From Rhodanobacteraceae bacterium (lineage in GTDB: Bacteria > Pseudomonadota > Gammaproteobacteria > Xanthomonadales > SZUA-5), in assembly GCA_016717705.1 (NCBI GenBank), contig JADKFD010000031.1:3260-67259 (forward strand): a stretch of DNA of 64,000 nt, in the 5' to 3' direction. Shown one piece after another: positions 55,480-64,000 of the stretch; the stretch's first letter is position 1, and each line of letters opens with the position of its first letter. The notes under the pieces were generated by a model, which was not told where the DNA came from, did not search any database, and was given only the letters and a program-made list of their open reading frames with translations. The position numbers were made by a program, and so were the translations under genes.

Positions 55480-57316
55480 TCAGGCGGCGTATCCCAACCG
55501 CTCGATCCACGGCTGCAGCGTGTCCAGCGCTTCGCCCTCGAACCACGGCCGATAGCGCTGCCAGCGGCCGACGGCGCGCTGGTTGACCGGCTGCACCACC
55601 TGCGCATAGCTCGGCGTGCTGATCGCGCCCTTGCGCCGCGCGCGTTCGGTGAACTCGCTCAGATCATCGCTCCACGGCAGGCCGAGGAAGTCGAACAGCG
55701 CCTTGCCTTCGCGCCCGACATCGGCGACCAGATCCTCGTAACGAAGCACGTGCAAGGGCAGCCCGAGGCGGTCGCGGAAATCGTGGAAATGCGCCATCAC
55801 CCTTGCGTACATGCGCGCGGTGCTCGCCAGCGTCTCGAAAGTGATCGAGAACGCCGGTGAGCGGAAGTTCTGCATGTAGCAGCTGAGCACCACATCGCAG
55901 GGATGGCGCAGCGCCAGCAGCACCTGCGCCCGCGGGAACAGCGTGGCGACCAGCGGCAGGCGCACCAGATTCAGCGGATTCTTGTCGACCGCGCGGCGTG
56001 CGCCGAGTTGCGGCAGCACGCGCGCGACGTCGGCGAAGTAACTGCGCCGCAGTGTCCGACAGGCGTCCTCGCTCAGCATCGACAGGGCCGCCGGATAGCC
56101 GGGATTGCGTTCGTTGATGCGACTGACCAGCCGCTGCAGGAAGGGCTGCTCGTCGAAAGAGGCCAGTGCGCCATGCGCATCCAGCAACTGCTCCATCAGC
56201 GTGGTGCCCGGAGCGCGGGAAGCCGACCAGGAACACCGGGTCGGCTGGATCTCCCGGCGCGGGCGCCGACAACCGACTTCGAACCTCCGGCACCGGCGCA
56301 TCGAGCACGGCGAGCAGGCCGTCGCCGTGCGGCAGCGCTGCATGCGTGCCGGTGACCTGCGCATAGCGCTCGGCGTGGCCACGGGCGAAAGCCTGCATCG
56401 CCGCGTCGACATCGCCAAGCGCGTCGCAGCAACGCCCCAACTTGAGCAGCAGGTCGCCGCGCGCCAGCGCATCCGGGTTGGGGCGCTGCAGCAGCGCTTC
56501 CAGGCGTTGCCGGGCGAGCGCGTGTTGGTTCCGGCGACCGGCCAGTTGCGCTTCCAGTTCCAGCAGCAGATCGGTCTGATGTGCGTTCAATTGCTCGCGT
56601 CGAAGGTCCAGATCCGCAGCAATGGCCTCGGCTGGCGCGAGTCGGTTGCAGCGTTCGTGCACCGCCGCCAGTCCGAGTTGCGCATCGGTGGCCTCCGGCC
56701 CGGAACTCGGCACCGCGTCGAAGCAGGCAGCGGCGTCCTCGTACAGGCCGAGTTGCAGCAGCAGATTGCCGGATTCGACCAGGATGGTTGGCGCCAGATT
56801 GCCACGGCGCAGGGCATCGATCGCCTGTCCGGCGGCTTCGTACTCGTCGAGCATCACCAGCGCGCGGGCGCGCAGCAGTTGGAATTCGGGGTCCTGCGGA
56901 TGGCTGCGCAGCGCCAGCTGCACGTGTTCCAGCGCGCGCCGCGCCTGCCCGTGCGCGACCCAGGCGCGCGCCAGCGCGTAGTGCAGTTCGGCGCCGCCGC
57001 CACCGCACTGCAGCGCGCGCTGCAACGGCGCCAGCGCGTCGCGTTCGCGGCCGAGTTCGCACAGGCAGTTGCCGAGATTGCTCCAGTGCTCGGCGACTTC
57101 GGGCTGCAGCACGGTCAGCTGCTCATAGATCGGCCAGGCATCGCTGGCGCGCTGCTGCTGGCTCAGGGCCAGGGCGAGCACCGACAGCCAGGATGGGTCG
57201 GCCGGTGATGACTCAAGTCCGCTGCGGGCCAGGCGTTCGGCGAGGTCGAAGCGGCTGGCTTGCAGGGCTGCCAGGCCGTCGCCTAGGGTGATTTGCAGTT
57301 GTGCGGAAGGCGCCAC
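55480..57316 (-). pseudogene. TPR-containing sulfotransferase, frameshifted at the PAPS loop
   Basis: N-terminal part from GTG 57316: about 330 residues of TPR repeats (LALALSQQQRASDAWPIYEQ, VAEHWSNLGNCLCELGRERD, LHYALARAWVAHGQARRALE, LVESGNLLLQLGLYEDAAAC). Then DPVFLVGFPRSG, the 5'-phosphosulfate loop. Here one extra C near 56219 shifts the frame, and the domain continues as TTLMEQLLDAHGALASFDEQ, QLGARRAVDKNPLNLVRLPL (3'-phosphate region) and LHVLRYEDLVADVGREGKAL to RWQRYRPWFEGEALDT and the stop at 55480. Joined length about 612 residues. TPR-sulfotransferases sulfate proteins or glycans with PAPS. Divergent from a TPR-hydroxylase gene. Confidence 0.85.
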
Positions 57317-57378
57317 GGGCGATTCCAGGCGAGCGGATGCCCGATATGGCGCAGGATGCTACCGGAAGCCTTGACGCG

Positions 57379-57458
57379 TAGGTCACGTTGGCTGCGCAGC
57401 AGCCTACGTGACAGCATGAGTCGTCACGTAGCCCGCAGCGCGGGCAACATGACCTACA
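57379..57458. repeat. Palindromic repeat, TAGGTCACGTTGGCC family (copy 4)
   Basis: TAGGTCACGTTGGCTGCGCA / GCAGCCTACGTGAC then TCACGTAGCCCGCAGCGCGG / GCAACATGACCTA. It occupies the divergent space between the sulfotransferase and hydroxylase genes. Confidence 0.85.
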
Positions 57459-57516
57459 TTCCGTGGTCGGCACGCGGCATGCTACGCGCCCCACAATTCT
57501 TCGCCGAGCGCATCCC

Positions 57517-58794
57517 TTGTCGAATCATCCCCTGCTCGACTCGGCGCACAACGCGATGCGCAGCCAGCACTGGGCGCTGGCGGCGCGCATGTTCGATGCG
57601 GTGCTGGCCGAACTGCCGCAATCGCTGCCGGCGCGCATCGGCCGCGCTCGCTGCGCCATGCTGCAGGCGCAGCCGGCGATCGCGGTGTCCCAGTTGCAGG
57701 AGGCCGCGCGGCTGGCCCCGGACAATGCGCCGGTGGCGCGCAGCCTCGGCGTCGCGCTGCTGAGTGTCGACAGTCTGGAAGCGGCCGCCGCGGAACTGGA
57801 CCGGGCGCGCGCACTCGATCCGGCCGATCCGTTGACGCGCCTGCACATCGGCCAGGTGCGCGAGCAGCGTGGGCAGCTGCAGGCGGCGGCGCAGTCGTAT
57901 TACCGCGCCCTGGTCATGGCGCAAGCGCGCGGCCAGTGGCTCGATCGCCAGCGCACGCCGGCAGCGCTGCAACCGGTGATCCTGCATGCGATGGACGTGG
58001 TCGACCGCGAACGTCGGCGTACGCTGATGGCGATCATCGAGCCGTGGCGCGCGCAGCACGGCGTCGCGGCGGTGGCGCGCGTTTCGCGTTGCCTGGAAGC
58101 TCATCTGAAGACGCTGACGCTGCAGCCGACCGACGCGGCGCAGCGTCCGCGCTTTCTGTATTTCCCCGATCTGCCGGCGCCGCGCTACTTCGATCGCGCA
58201 CTGTTCCCCTGGATCGAGCAACTGGAATCGGCCACCGGCGCGATCCGCAGCGAGGCGCTCGAGGTGTTGGCCGCCGACGGCGCCCTGCAACCCTTCCTCA
58301 AGTTCGACTCCGCGGAACAGGTCGGAAAGTACCTGGGCGGTGGCGAGCAGCCGCCCTCCTGGGACGCCTTCTTCTTCTACCGCGACGGCGAGCGCATCGA
58401 CGCCAACCACCAGCGCTGTCCGGCGACTTCAGCGGCGATCGAAGCGCTGCCGCTGGTGCGCATCCGCCAGCACGCGCCGGAAATCTGCTACTCGGTGCTG
58501 GCACCAGGCACGCATATCCTGCCGCACACCGGCGTGACCAATATCCGCGCGGTGGTGCACCTGCCGCTGATCGTGCCAGCCGATTGCGCGATCGAGGTCG
58601 GCGGTGAAACCCACGCCTGGCGCGTAGGCGAGGTGGTGGTATTCGACGACACCTTCGAACATCACGCCTGGAACCGCAGCGACCAGCGCCGGGTGATCCT
58701 GTTGATGGATACCTGGAACCCGTATCTCAGTGACGTGGAACGCGAGGCGGTCGGCGCGCTGATCGCGGGTATCGGCGATTTCAATCGGGATTAA
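57517..58794 (+). CDS. TPR protein with aspartyl/asparaginyl beta-hydroxylase domain
   Basis: Protein of about 425 residues. The N-terminal 140 residues are TPR repeats (HWALAARMFDAVLAELPQSL, APVARSLGVALLSVDSLEAA, DPLTRLHIGQVREQRGQLQA). The C-terminal domain is an Fe(II)/2-oxoglutarate hydroxylase of the Asp_Arg_Hydrox family: SVLAPGTHILPHTGVTNIRA with the first iron His, VVHLPLIVPADCAIEVGGE, and GEVVVFDDTFEHHAWNRSDQ with the second iron His, then RRVILLMDTWNPYLS. The start is put at TTG 57517 (LSNHPLLDSAHN); the reading from 57463 runs through palindrome DNA. It hydroxylates Asp/Asn or related side chains of an unknown protein. Confidence 0.88.
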   Translation: MSNHPLLDSAHNAMRSQHWALAARMFDAVLAELPQSLPARIGRARCAMLQAQPAIAVSQLQEAARLAPDNAPVARSLGVALLSVDSLEAAAAELDRARALDPADPLTRLHIGQVREQRGQLQAAAQSYYRALVMAQARGQWLDRQRTPAALQPVILHAMDVVDRERRRTLMAIIEPWRAQHGVAAVARVSRCLEAHLKTLTLQPTDAAQRPRFLYFPDLPAPRYFDRALFPWIEQLESATGAIRSEALEVLAADGALQPFLKFDSAEQVGKYLGGGEQPPSWDAFFFYRDGERIDANHQRCPATSAAIEALPLVRIRQHAPEICYSVLAPGTHILPHTGVTNIRAVVHLPLIVPADCAIEVGGETHAWRVGEVVVFDDTFEHHAWNRSDQRRVILLMDTWNPYLSDVEREAVGALIAGIGDFNRD

Positions 58795-58813
58795 CGGGCG
58801 AAGCCCCGCGTTC

Positions 58814-60976
58814 CTACTCCAGCCCATCAGCAAACATCAAGCCACCATTCAAGGCGCTCCAGTTCTGCAACAGCGCGGTCAACGCCTGCGGGGTGTTGGT
58901 TGCCGCCGCCTGCGCCGCCTGGCCCGTGCGGTTGATGCCGTGACAGCCGCCGCATTCGCGGATCTCGCCGGGCTGCAGGGTCAGCCAGAAGCGCTCGCGC
59001 ACCACCGGCGTGCCGTTGGGTGCGGTGGTCTGCCAGCTGAGCGCCCGCTGGGTCGGCACGAACAGCGCGGTCGATCCATCCGGAAAGATCGGCGCGCTGC
59101 CGGCCGGTCCGCCGGCATTGGGCAGATTGTTGGCCAGTGCCGCGGGTTCGTGCAGGAAGCGCGACACCACGCGGCGGCCAAGATTGGGGCTGGCGCTGCC
59201 GCCCAGGCCGCGCACCTGATCGCCCTGGATCAGCTGGAAATGCGCGATGTCGTAGAGCGTGCCGCCGCTGCCCACCGTCTGCACGCCGCCGGGCACACGC
59301 AGGTTGAACGGTTGCTGCTTGTCGGCCTTGTCGCGATGGGTGTTGTTGCGCACCACGATCAGTCCGAGATTCTGCTGGCGCAGGAAACGTCGCAGTGTCG
59401 ATTCGGCAACACCGGCCGTGGCAAAGGCCGAGAGCTCAGGGCCGGCGGTTGCCGGCTCGCTGGAGGCCGGCGGTACCGTGCGCGCACGCACCTCGACCGG
59501 ACTCAGCTCCCACAATTCGCCGGTGTAGCTGACCATCTGGTCCGGATCCCACCAGTTCACGGTCTTGTTGATGCCTGCGGTCAGGCTCGCACCGGCGGTC
59601 AGGAAGCCGCCGGTTCCGGTGGTCATCAGCTTGATGCGGAAACGGTAGCTGGGCACCGGCGCGGTCGGGCTGCCGAGATTGTCGACACCGCCCTGCGCGG
59701 TGGTGTGCGCGACCACGATGCTGCCGTCGCTGAGCACCAGCGGATTGCGATAGTGGCCGCTGTGATCCGCCGCGGGTGCGGTGCCGAAGGTGCTGCGTGG
59801 CGTCAGGTACTCGATCACGATGTCATCGGGATTGGCGCTCGGCGGCGCCACCAGCCGCACCAGCTGGCCGGCGGCGTGGGAGTCGAATTCGGGCGCGTCG
59901 ATGCCGAGGTAGCGCCCGGGTTGAGTCGGATCCTCGACGATCTGGAACAGGTTTTCGATCGCGTTCGGATTGGTGCGTCCGGACACTTCGGCAATGAACT
60001 CCACCAGATTGGCGTCGTTGTTGAAGGCGCGATCGAAATAGGTGTGGAACTCGTGACGACCGAGGTGATTGAGGAACTCGGCCTCGGTGCCGTCCTGCGC
60101 CAGTTGCCAGGGGAAGAAGTTGTTGAAGCGGTGGCCGTTGACGGTGGAACCGACCGCAGCGACGCGCGGTTCGGGGAAGGGCTCGGTCAGACCGGGCGCA
60201 ATCGCGGCGTTCGCCTCCTCGCTGACCCAGTCGAAACTCTGGTTGGGATTGCCGGCCTGGTCGGACTGCTGATCGCGCTGCAGATGGTCCCAGCGGGTGA
60301 ACAACACGCGCCCGAAACTGTCGACCAGCGGATCGAAATCGCCCGACGGCGAGTGATCCAGCAGCTTGAGCGCGCCGGTGGCCGGGTCCAGTCGCCACAA
60401 ACCGGTCACCGTGGCGGTCGATTCGTATTCGTCGTGCTGCGGATACAGGTGCAAGGCGCCGTTGCGCGGCCGATCGGAGGCAAACACGATGCTGCCGTCC
60501 GACAGATAGGCCGGATTGACGTTGTTGAACTGGGTCGGCTGGTTGGGCACCAGCGTGATCGACACCTGCTGGCCCTGGCCGAGTCCGCTCACTTCATACA
60601 ACTGCCAGCGGAAGGACAACACCTGGAACTGTTGCGGCGGCGCGCCGACCACCATCGAGAACACCGCCTTGGTGCCGTTCCAGTGCACATGCGGATCGCG
60701 CACGGCAATCGCGTTGGCGCCCTGGAATCCGTTCATGCCGAAACCGGCCTCGGCGGTCAGATTGCGCAGCGTGCCATTCGGATAGCGGATCCACAGATCG
60801 CCGCCGCGATAGACCGAGTTCATGTTGGCGATGTGGTTGGCGAAAGTCGAACCCACAGCCGCAAAATCGACCGGCACCGGCACCTGGGTGACAAACAGGA
60901 TCGGATTGGGCGTGGTCTGCGCCTGGGCCAGCGCGCTCAGCAGTGTCAGCGGCAACAACCAGAAGGTGGTGCGCAT
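58814..60976 (-). CDS. Secreted beta-propeller protein with CxxCH haem motif (hydrazine-synthase-alpha-like)
   Basis: Exported protein of 720 residues; signal peptide MRTTFWLLPLTLLSALAQAQ. The middle is a TolB-like propeller: AIAVRDPHVHWNGTKAVFSM, NPAYLSDGSIVFASDRPRNG, GLWRLDPATGALKLLDHSPS, VDSFGRVLFTRWDHLQRDQQ. The layout and phrases such as RDPHVHWNGTKAVFSM are those of the hydrazine synthase alpha-subunit middle-domain family, which is widespread outside anammox bacteria and there of unknown function. Near the C-terminus lies CGGCH (residues 675-679), a single c-type haem site in LQPGEIRECGGCHGIN. The end is MFADGLE. No other anammox genes are present, so hydrazine synthesis is not implied. 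Confidence 0.82.
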   Translation of the reverse strand: MRTTFWLLPLTLLSALAQAQTTPNPILFVTQVPVPVDFAAVGSTFANHIANMNSVYRGGDLWIRYPNGTLRNLTAEAGFGMNGFQGANAIAVRDPHVHWNGTKAVFSMVVGAPPQQFQVLSFRWQLYEVSGLGQGQQVSITLVPNQPTQFNNVNPAYLSDGSIVFASDRPRNGALHLYPQHDEYESTATVTGLWRLDPATGALKLLDHSPSGDFDPLVDSFGRVLFTRWDHLQRDQQSDQAGNPNQSFDWVSEEANAAIAPGLTEPFPEPRVAAVGSTVNGHRFNNFFPWQLAQDGTEAEFLNHLGRHEFHTYFDRAFNNDANLVEFIAEVSGRTNPNAIENLFQIVEDPTQPGRYLGIDAPEFDSHAAGQLVRLVAPPSANPDDIVIEYLTPRSTFGTAPAADHSGHYRNPLVLSDGSIVVAHTTAQGGVDNLGSPTAPVPSYRFRIKLMTTGTGGFLTAGASLTAGINKTVNWWDPDQMVSYTGELWELSPVEVRARTVPPASSEPATAGPELSAFATAGVAESTLRRFLRQQNLGLIVVRNNTHRDKADKQQPFNLRVPGGVQTVGSGGTLYDIAHFQLIQGDQVRGLGGSASPNLGRRVVSRFLHEPAALANNLPNAGGPAGSAPIFPDGSTALFVPTQRALSWQTTAPNGTPVVRERFWLTLQPGEIRECGGCHGINRTGQAAQAAATNTPQALTALLQNWSALNGGLMFADGLE

Positions 60977-61120
60977 CGGTGCTCCCCCGAGAACGGTGAT
61001 GTCGTCCTTAGCTCCACGTCAATTTCCGCGCATTCGGGTCGCGTTGACAGTGCGATACACGGCTCGCGGGTTCTTTTCCGATGGACGGTATGTCCGCTTT
61101 GCGCGTGAAGGCCGTTTCTA

Positions 61121-61183
61121 CCTGGGTAAGCCCCACCGGCGGAGATCAGCAGCACTGCGACCCGCCGGGATCTCATCCCCAGG
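61121..61183 (+). promoter_or_regulatory. Structured leader upstream of the Sm-like gene
   Basis: Nested pairings: CCTGGG (61121-61126) with CCCAGG (61178-61183), and CCGGCGG (61136-61142) with CCGCCGG (61162-61168), enclosing a 19-base loop. The structure ends 11 bases before the ATG at 61195, so it could control ribosome access. It matches no riboswitch I know. TTGACA at 61044 could be the -35 of the promoter, but no convincing -10 follows. Confidence 0.4.
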
Positions 61184-61194
61184 AATCCACACAG

Positions 61195-61467
61195 ATGATC
61201 CGCATCCTCCCGATCCTCTTGCTGACGAGCCTAGCCATGACCGCCAATGCCCAGGACCCCGCCGCCGCCGACACCTTCGAACGTGAAGCCCTGAAGGCGC
61301 TGAAGGCGGCGCACGCCGCGAAAAAGAGCGTGGTCATCCACATCGGCGGTCAGACCGTCGCCGGCGGCATCAAGGCGATCGGCCCGGACTCGATCATCAT
61401 CAGCAACCGCGAGCACGCCACCATCATCGTGCGCCGCGAGCGCATCGATGCGATCGAGGCGGATTGA
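61195..61467 (+). CDS. Exported Sm/Hfq-like small protein
   Basis: Protein of 90 residues. Signal peptide MIRILPILLLTSLAMTANAQ. The mature part has one helix (DTFEREALKALKAAHAA) and then a five-strand Sm-like pattern: KKSVVIHIGGQTVAGGIKAI (Sm1-like) and GPDSIIISNREHATIIVRRE followed by RIDAIEAD (Sm2-like). This layout is that of Hfq (helix plus Sm fold), but with an export signal and without the KH of Hfq Sm2. A role in binding RNA would be odd in the periplasm; a protein- or ligand-binding ring is equally possible. Monocistronic, preceded by a foldable leader. Confidence 0.75.
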   Translation: MIRILPILLLTSLAMTANAQDPAAADTFEREALKALKAAHAAKKSVVIHIGGQTVAGGIKAIGPDSIIISNREHATIIVRRERIDAIEAD

Positions 61468-61471
61468 CGCT

Positions 61472-61559
61472 CTGGAGTGCGCCGGCTTGCCGGCGCTCTG
61501 GATGCTGTTGCTTACGAACAGGGAGTGATCCAAAGCGGTGGCAAGCCACCGCACTCCAG
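61472..61559. repeat. Palindromic repeat, GGAGTGCGCCGG family (copy 2)
   Basis: CTGGAGTGCGCCGGCTTGCC ... GGTGGCAAGCCACCGCACTCC, matching 10171-10260 at both arms, with a different loop. Between the convergent Sm-like and slt genes. Confidence 0.88.
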
Positions 61560-61569
61560 ATCACAAGTC

Positions 61570-63496
61570 TCAGGTCGCCGGACACGCAATCGGCGCCGGC
61601 TCGACCTTGTCGCTCATGCCCGGGATAAGTGCCGACAGCCGCGTCGGGCTGCCGTCGATGCGCCAGTCATAGAGCACGGCGAAGGCGAGCACGCGCGCGA
61701 TGTATTCGCGGGTTTCCTTGTAGGGCACGGTTTCCACCCACAAATCCCACGGCGGCAACGGCGCCTCGATCCAGCGCTTCACGGCGCCGATGCCGGCGTT
61801 GTAGGCGCCGGTGGCGAGCACCGGGTTGCCATCGAGATCCGCCACGCGGCGGCTGAGATAGGTCGTGCCCAGGCGGATGTTGTGCGCGGGGTCGGTCAGC
61901 GGGTCGACGCGAATGCCCAGCGACTTGGCCACTGCGGCGGCGGTCGCCGGCATCAGCTGCATCAAGCCGCGCGCGCCGACCGGAGAACGGGCATTCGCAT
62001 TCCACGCGCTCTCGGCGCGGATCAGACCGTAAACCCAGTTCACCGGCAGTCCGGTGCGCTTAGCTTCCTGCTCCACTGCAGCGGTATGCAGCAGCGGGAA
62101 GCGCGCCTCGTACTGGCGGATCAATTCATCGCCGGACATGGTGAAGATCGCCCACTCGTGCAGACCTTCACGACTGGCGATCAGACCGGCCTCGCGACGC
62201 AGCTCGAGTGACAGCTGCGGCATCTGCCAGAACCACTCGCTGCGGGCGCGATCGGTGTCGCCCAGCACCCACCATTCGAGCGCACGCTGCACGCCGCCCA
62301 GGTTGAGCACGGCGAAGGCACGCTCGGTATTGAGCAGGTTGTCGGCGGGACAGATCGCATAGGCCGCGCCGATGCGATCGGCGGCCAGGAATCCGTGAAA
62401 GTTGGCTTCGCCAGCGGCCGCCTTGAACAGCGGTTGCGCTTCGTCGGCACGGCCCAGCAGTTCCAGCACACGGCCGCGCGTATAGCGCCAGCGGCTCTGC
62501 GCGGACTGCGCGGCCGTCATGCCATCGAGCGCCGCCAGCGCGGCGCTGTATTCGACTCGGCGCAAGTGGTAGCGCACCTGCCATTCGCGCAGGTTGTCGT
62601 CGAAGCCCGCGGCCGGCACGCGCGCCAGCAGGCGCGCCGCTTCAGGCAAGCGTTCCACCGCTGCATAGCGGGCGATTTCGGCCTCGATGCGAGCACGATC
62701 TGCAGCGACGAAGGGCATCCGCGTCGCCAGTGCCTGATAACGGGCCTCAGTCGCCAGCGCACCCTTGCGCGCCATCTGCACCAGCGCCACCGTGGCCGCC
62801 GCGGCGCTCGCCGCGGTGGCTGGCCAACGCGCCGCCTGATTCAGTGCGACCGCCGGCTCCGTCTGCGCCAGGATGCGCCGCTGCAGCGCCGGCCGCTGTG
62901 CCTTGGGCAGTTCATTGCTGAGCGCCTGGGCCAGACCGGTCTGTCCGCCGGCCAGAGCCTTTTCGATGCGCGCGTTGACCCGTGCCGCCGTCAACAAGCT
63001 GCTGCCGCGCAGATGAGCGAGCAGCGGGCGGCATTCGACACGATCCTTGTCGAGCGCCTCGAACAGCGCCAGCGCCTCGGCCGTGGCGTCACCCTTGACC
63101 TTGGTGGCGCGCCGCGCGCTCCAGGCGTGGCAGCGCAAATCGACGCTGGCAAGCGCCTCGACGTAGATCTTGAGGAAAGCCTGGTATTGCGCGCCGCGTC
63201 CGTAGCGCTCCAGCGTTTGCGCACGCAATCGCTGCCCCGGCAGGCTGTCGCCATGGTCGTGCAGGAATTGCTCGATGTCCTTGTCCGGCGCCTTGGCGCC
63301 GAGCCGTCGCAGGCGTTCGTAGGGCAGATAGGGATAAAGCGGATAGTCTTCCAGTCCCGGCGACCCGCGACGAGGTATCGACGCCCGATTGCGCCAGCCG
63401 CCAGGCCGCCTGGAATTGCGCGCGTTGGGGCGCCAGGTCCGCAGCCAGCAGGACGGGTGCCGCGAGAACGAGTAACAACAGCAACAAGCGCGGCAC
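61570..63496 (-). pseudogene. slt: Soluble lytic murein transglycosylase (Slt70 type), frameshifted near the N-terminus
   Basis: Periplasmic enzyme that cleaves peptidoglycan to 1,6-anhydro-muropeptides. From GTG 63496: signal MPRLLLLLLVLAAPVLLAAD, then QRAQFQAAWRLAQSGVDTSS. An extra G near 63357 shifts the frame, and the protein continues as SPGLEDYPLYPYLPYERLRR with the superhelical U-domain (TPR-like, about 400 residues). The C-terminal catalytic domain has GLIRAESAWNANARSPVGAR with the catalytic Glu codon at 62011-62013, GLMQLMPATAAAVAKSLGI and VLATGAYNAGIGAVKRWIE. Joined length about 640 residues, the Slt70 size. Monocistronic, divergent from the permease gene. Confidence 0.88.
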
Positions 63497-63634
63497 GGCG
63501 TGGCTCCAGATGGCGTGGCGATGGCGCCAGCAACAAGTCGCCGGGCGCGGCGCGGGATTCGATAGTTAAGGTCGATTCTACAAGCGCTTGACTGACATTC
63601 CTGAGACTTTAGCTGAACAGAGGCAACCCGCTGA

Positions 63635-64000
63635 ATGCTGGCCACACTGACCTTGATGCTGATTGGCGCTGTGGCCGGCCTGATGGCCGGACTGCTCGGC
63701 GTGGGCGGCGGCCTGATCGTGGTGCCGGCATTGGCGCTGTGGTTGCCCAGCACCGGCATCGCGCCCACCGAAGCCCTGCATGCGGCGGTGGCCACCTCGC
63801 TGGCCAGCATCAGCGTGACCGCAGCCGCCAGCGCCTGGGCGCATTACCGCCGCGGCGGTGTCAACCTGCCGGCGCTGGCCTGGCTGACACCGGGACTGCT
63901 CGCCGGCAGTGGCGGCGGCGCGCTGGTGGTGGCGATGATCCCGGGTCCGGCGCTGACCATGTTCGTGGCCAGCTTCTGCGTGTTTGCCGCGTGGCAGGTT
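63635..64000 (+). CDS. TauE/SafE-type sulfite/anion exporter (partial, runs off right edge)
   Basis: N-terminal 122 codons of a TauE/SafE permease. It opens MLATLTLMLIGAVAGLMAGL followed by LGVGGGLIVVPAL, the family glycine motif in the first membrane segment. Next come LHAAVATSLASISVTAAASA and WLTPGLLAGSGGGALVVAMI (about residues 50-105). These transporters move sulfite, sulfoacetate, thiosulfate or similar anions; substrate unknown. ATG at 63635 follows CAGAGG. The gene continues beyond the window. Confidence 0.88.
   Translation, partial: MLATLTLMLIGAVAGLMAGLLGVGGGLIVVPALALWLPSTGIAPTEALHAAVATSLASISVTAAASAWAHYRRGGVNLPALAWLTPGLLAGSGGGALVVAMIPGPALTMFVASFCVFAAWQV

Noticed and set aside
58814..60976. 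Evidence of anammox metabolism from the hydrazine-synthase-like protein
   Set aside because: Only one haem motif and no partner subunits are present, and the family is common in other bacteria.
61044..61049. TTGACA as a firm promoter of the Sm-like gene
   Set aside because: No acceptable -10 lies 16-18 bases downstream, so it was not listed as a separate feature.

Overview
The window is a gene-dense stretch of GC-rich chromosome from a gammaproteobacterium. The most likely group is the Xanthomonadales (Lysobacterales). This rests on gene content (rimB-rimK pair, bamD/rluD/pgeF neighbourhood, biosynthetic speA, plant-type gshA, UppP, YecA/SEC-C protein, lysyl-endopeptidase-like secreted protease, TonB-dependent receptor, TPR-sulfotransferase) and on many intergenic palindromes of the TGTAGGAGCG...CGCGATGC type. 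I made no database comparison, so the taxonomy is inference. I saw no prophage, insertion-sequence transposase, CRISPR array, tRNA or rRNA.

Layout. 0-2.4 kb: minus-strand rimB-rimK-pseudouridine synthase operon, then mscL. 2.4-10.1 kb: a decayed S9 peptidase tail, an FAH-family hydrolase, a YecA-like SEC-C protein, gshA, slyX, uppP on plus, and an ECF sigma factor operon. 10.4-15.2 kb: UMF1-type transporter, DUF4124-like protein, a repeat-rich RcnB-like secreted protein and a Tat-exported FAD oxidase. 15.4-22 kb: a very large bacterial alpha-2-macroglobulin split by a frameshift, and a secreted octapeptide-repeat protein. 22-31 kb: EamA transporter, pgeF, rluD, bamD, two uncharacterised exported proteins, an ODP-type diiron protein, YceI and SixA. 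31-43.5 kb: secreted protease, ankyrin membrane protein, TrmH-type methyltransferase, SGNH hydrolase, beta-hydroxyacid dehydrogenase and speA. 43.6-51.3 kb: Ser/Thr kinase, broken OmpA-like protein, small exported protein, and a four-gene operon of ECF sigma factor, membrane anti-sigma-like protein and two HEAT-repeat proteins. 51.5-59 kb: deleted racemase, TonB-dependent receptor, TPR-sulfotransferase and TPR-aspartyl hydroxylase. 59-64 kb: a propeller protein with a haem motif, an exported Sm/Hfq-like protein, soluble lytic transglycosylase and the start of a TauE/SafE permease.

Two features run through the whole window. First, intergenic spaces are filled with at least seven families of short imperfect palindromes. 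The commonest is a two-REP element with a conserved spacer of about 30 bp, and at two or three places it is nested inside heptanucleotide (GGTTGTT-type) repeats. Second, an unusual number of conserved genes are split by one- or two-base indels: alpha-2-macroglobulin, pgeF, the OmpA-like gene, a HEAT-protein signal region, the TonB receptor, the sulfotransferase, the lytic transglycosylase and the octapeptide gene. In most of them both halves still match the family. This looks more like residual sequencing or assembly error than mass gene decay, but only reads can tell.

The candidates most worth following as systems are the ECF/anti-sigma/double-HEAT operon, the TonB receptor-TPR sulfotransferase-TPR hydroxylase cluster, the exported Sm-like protein with a foldable leader, and the compound palindromic element. 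No gene set here is convincingly a new defence or mobile system.
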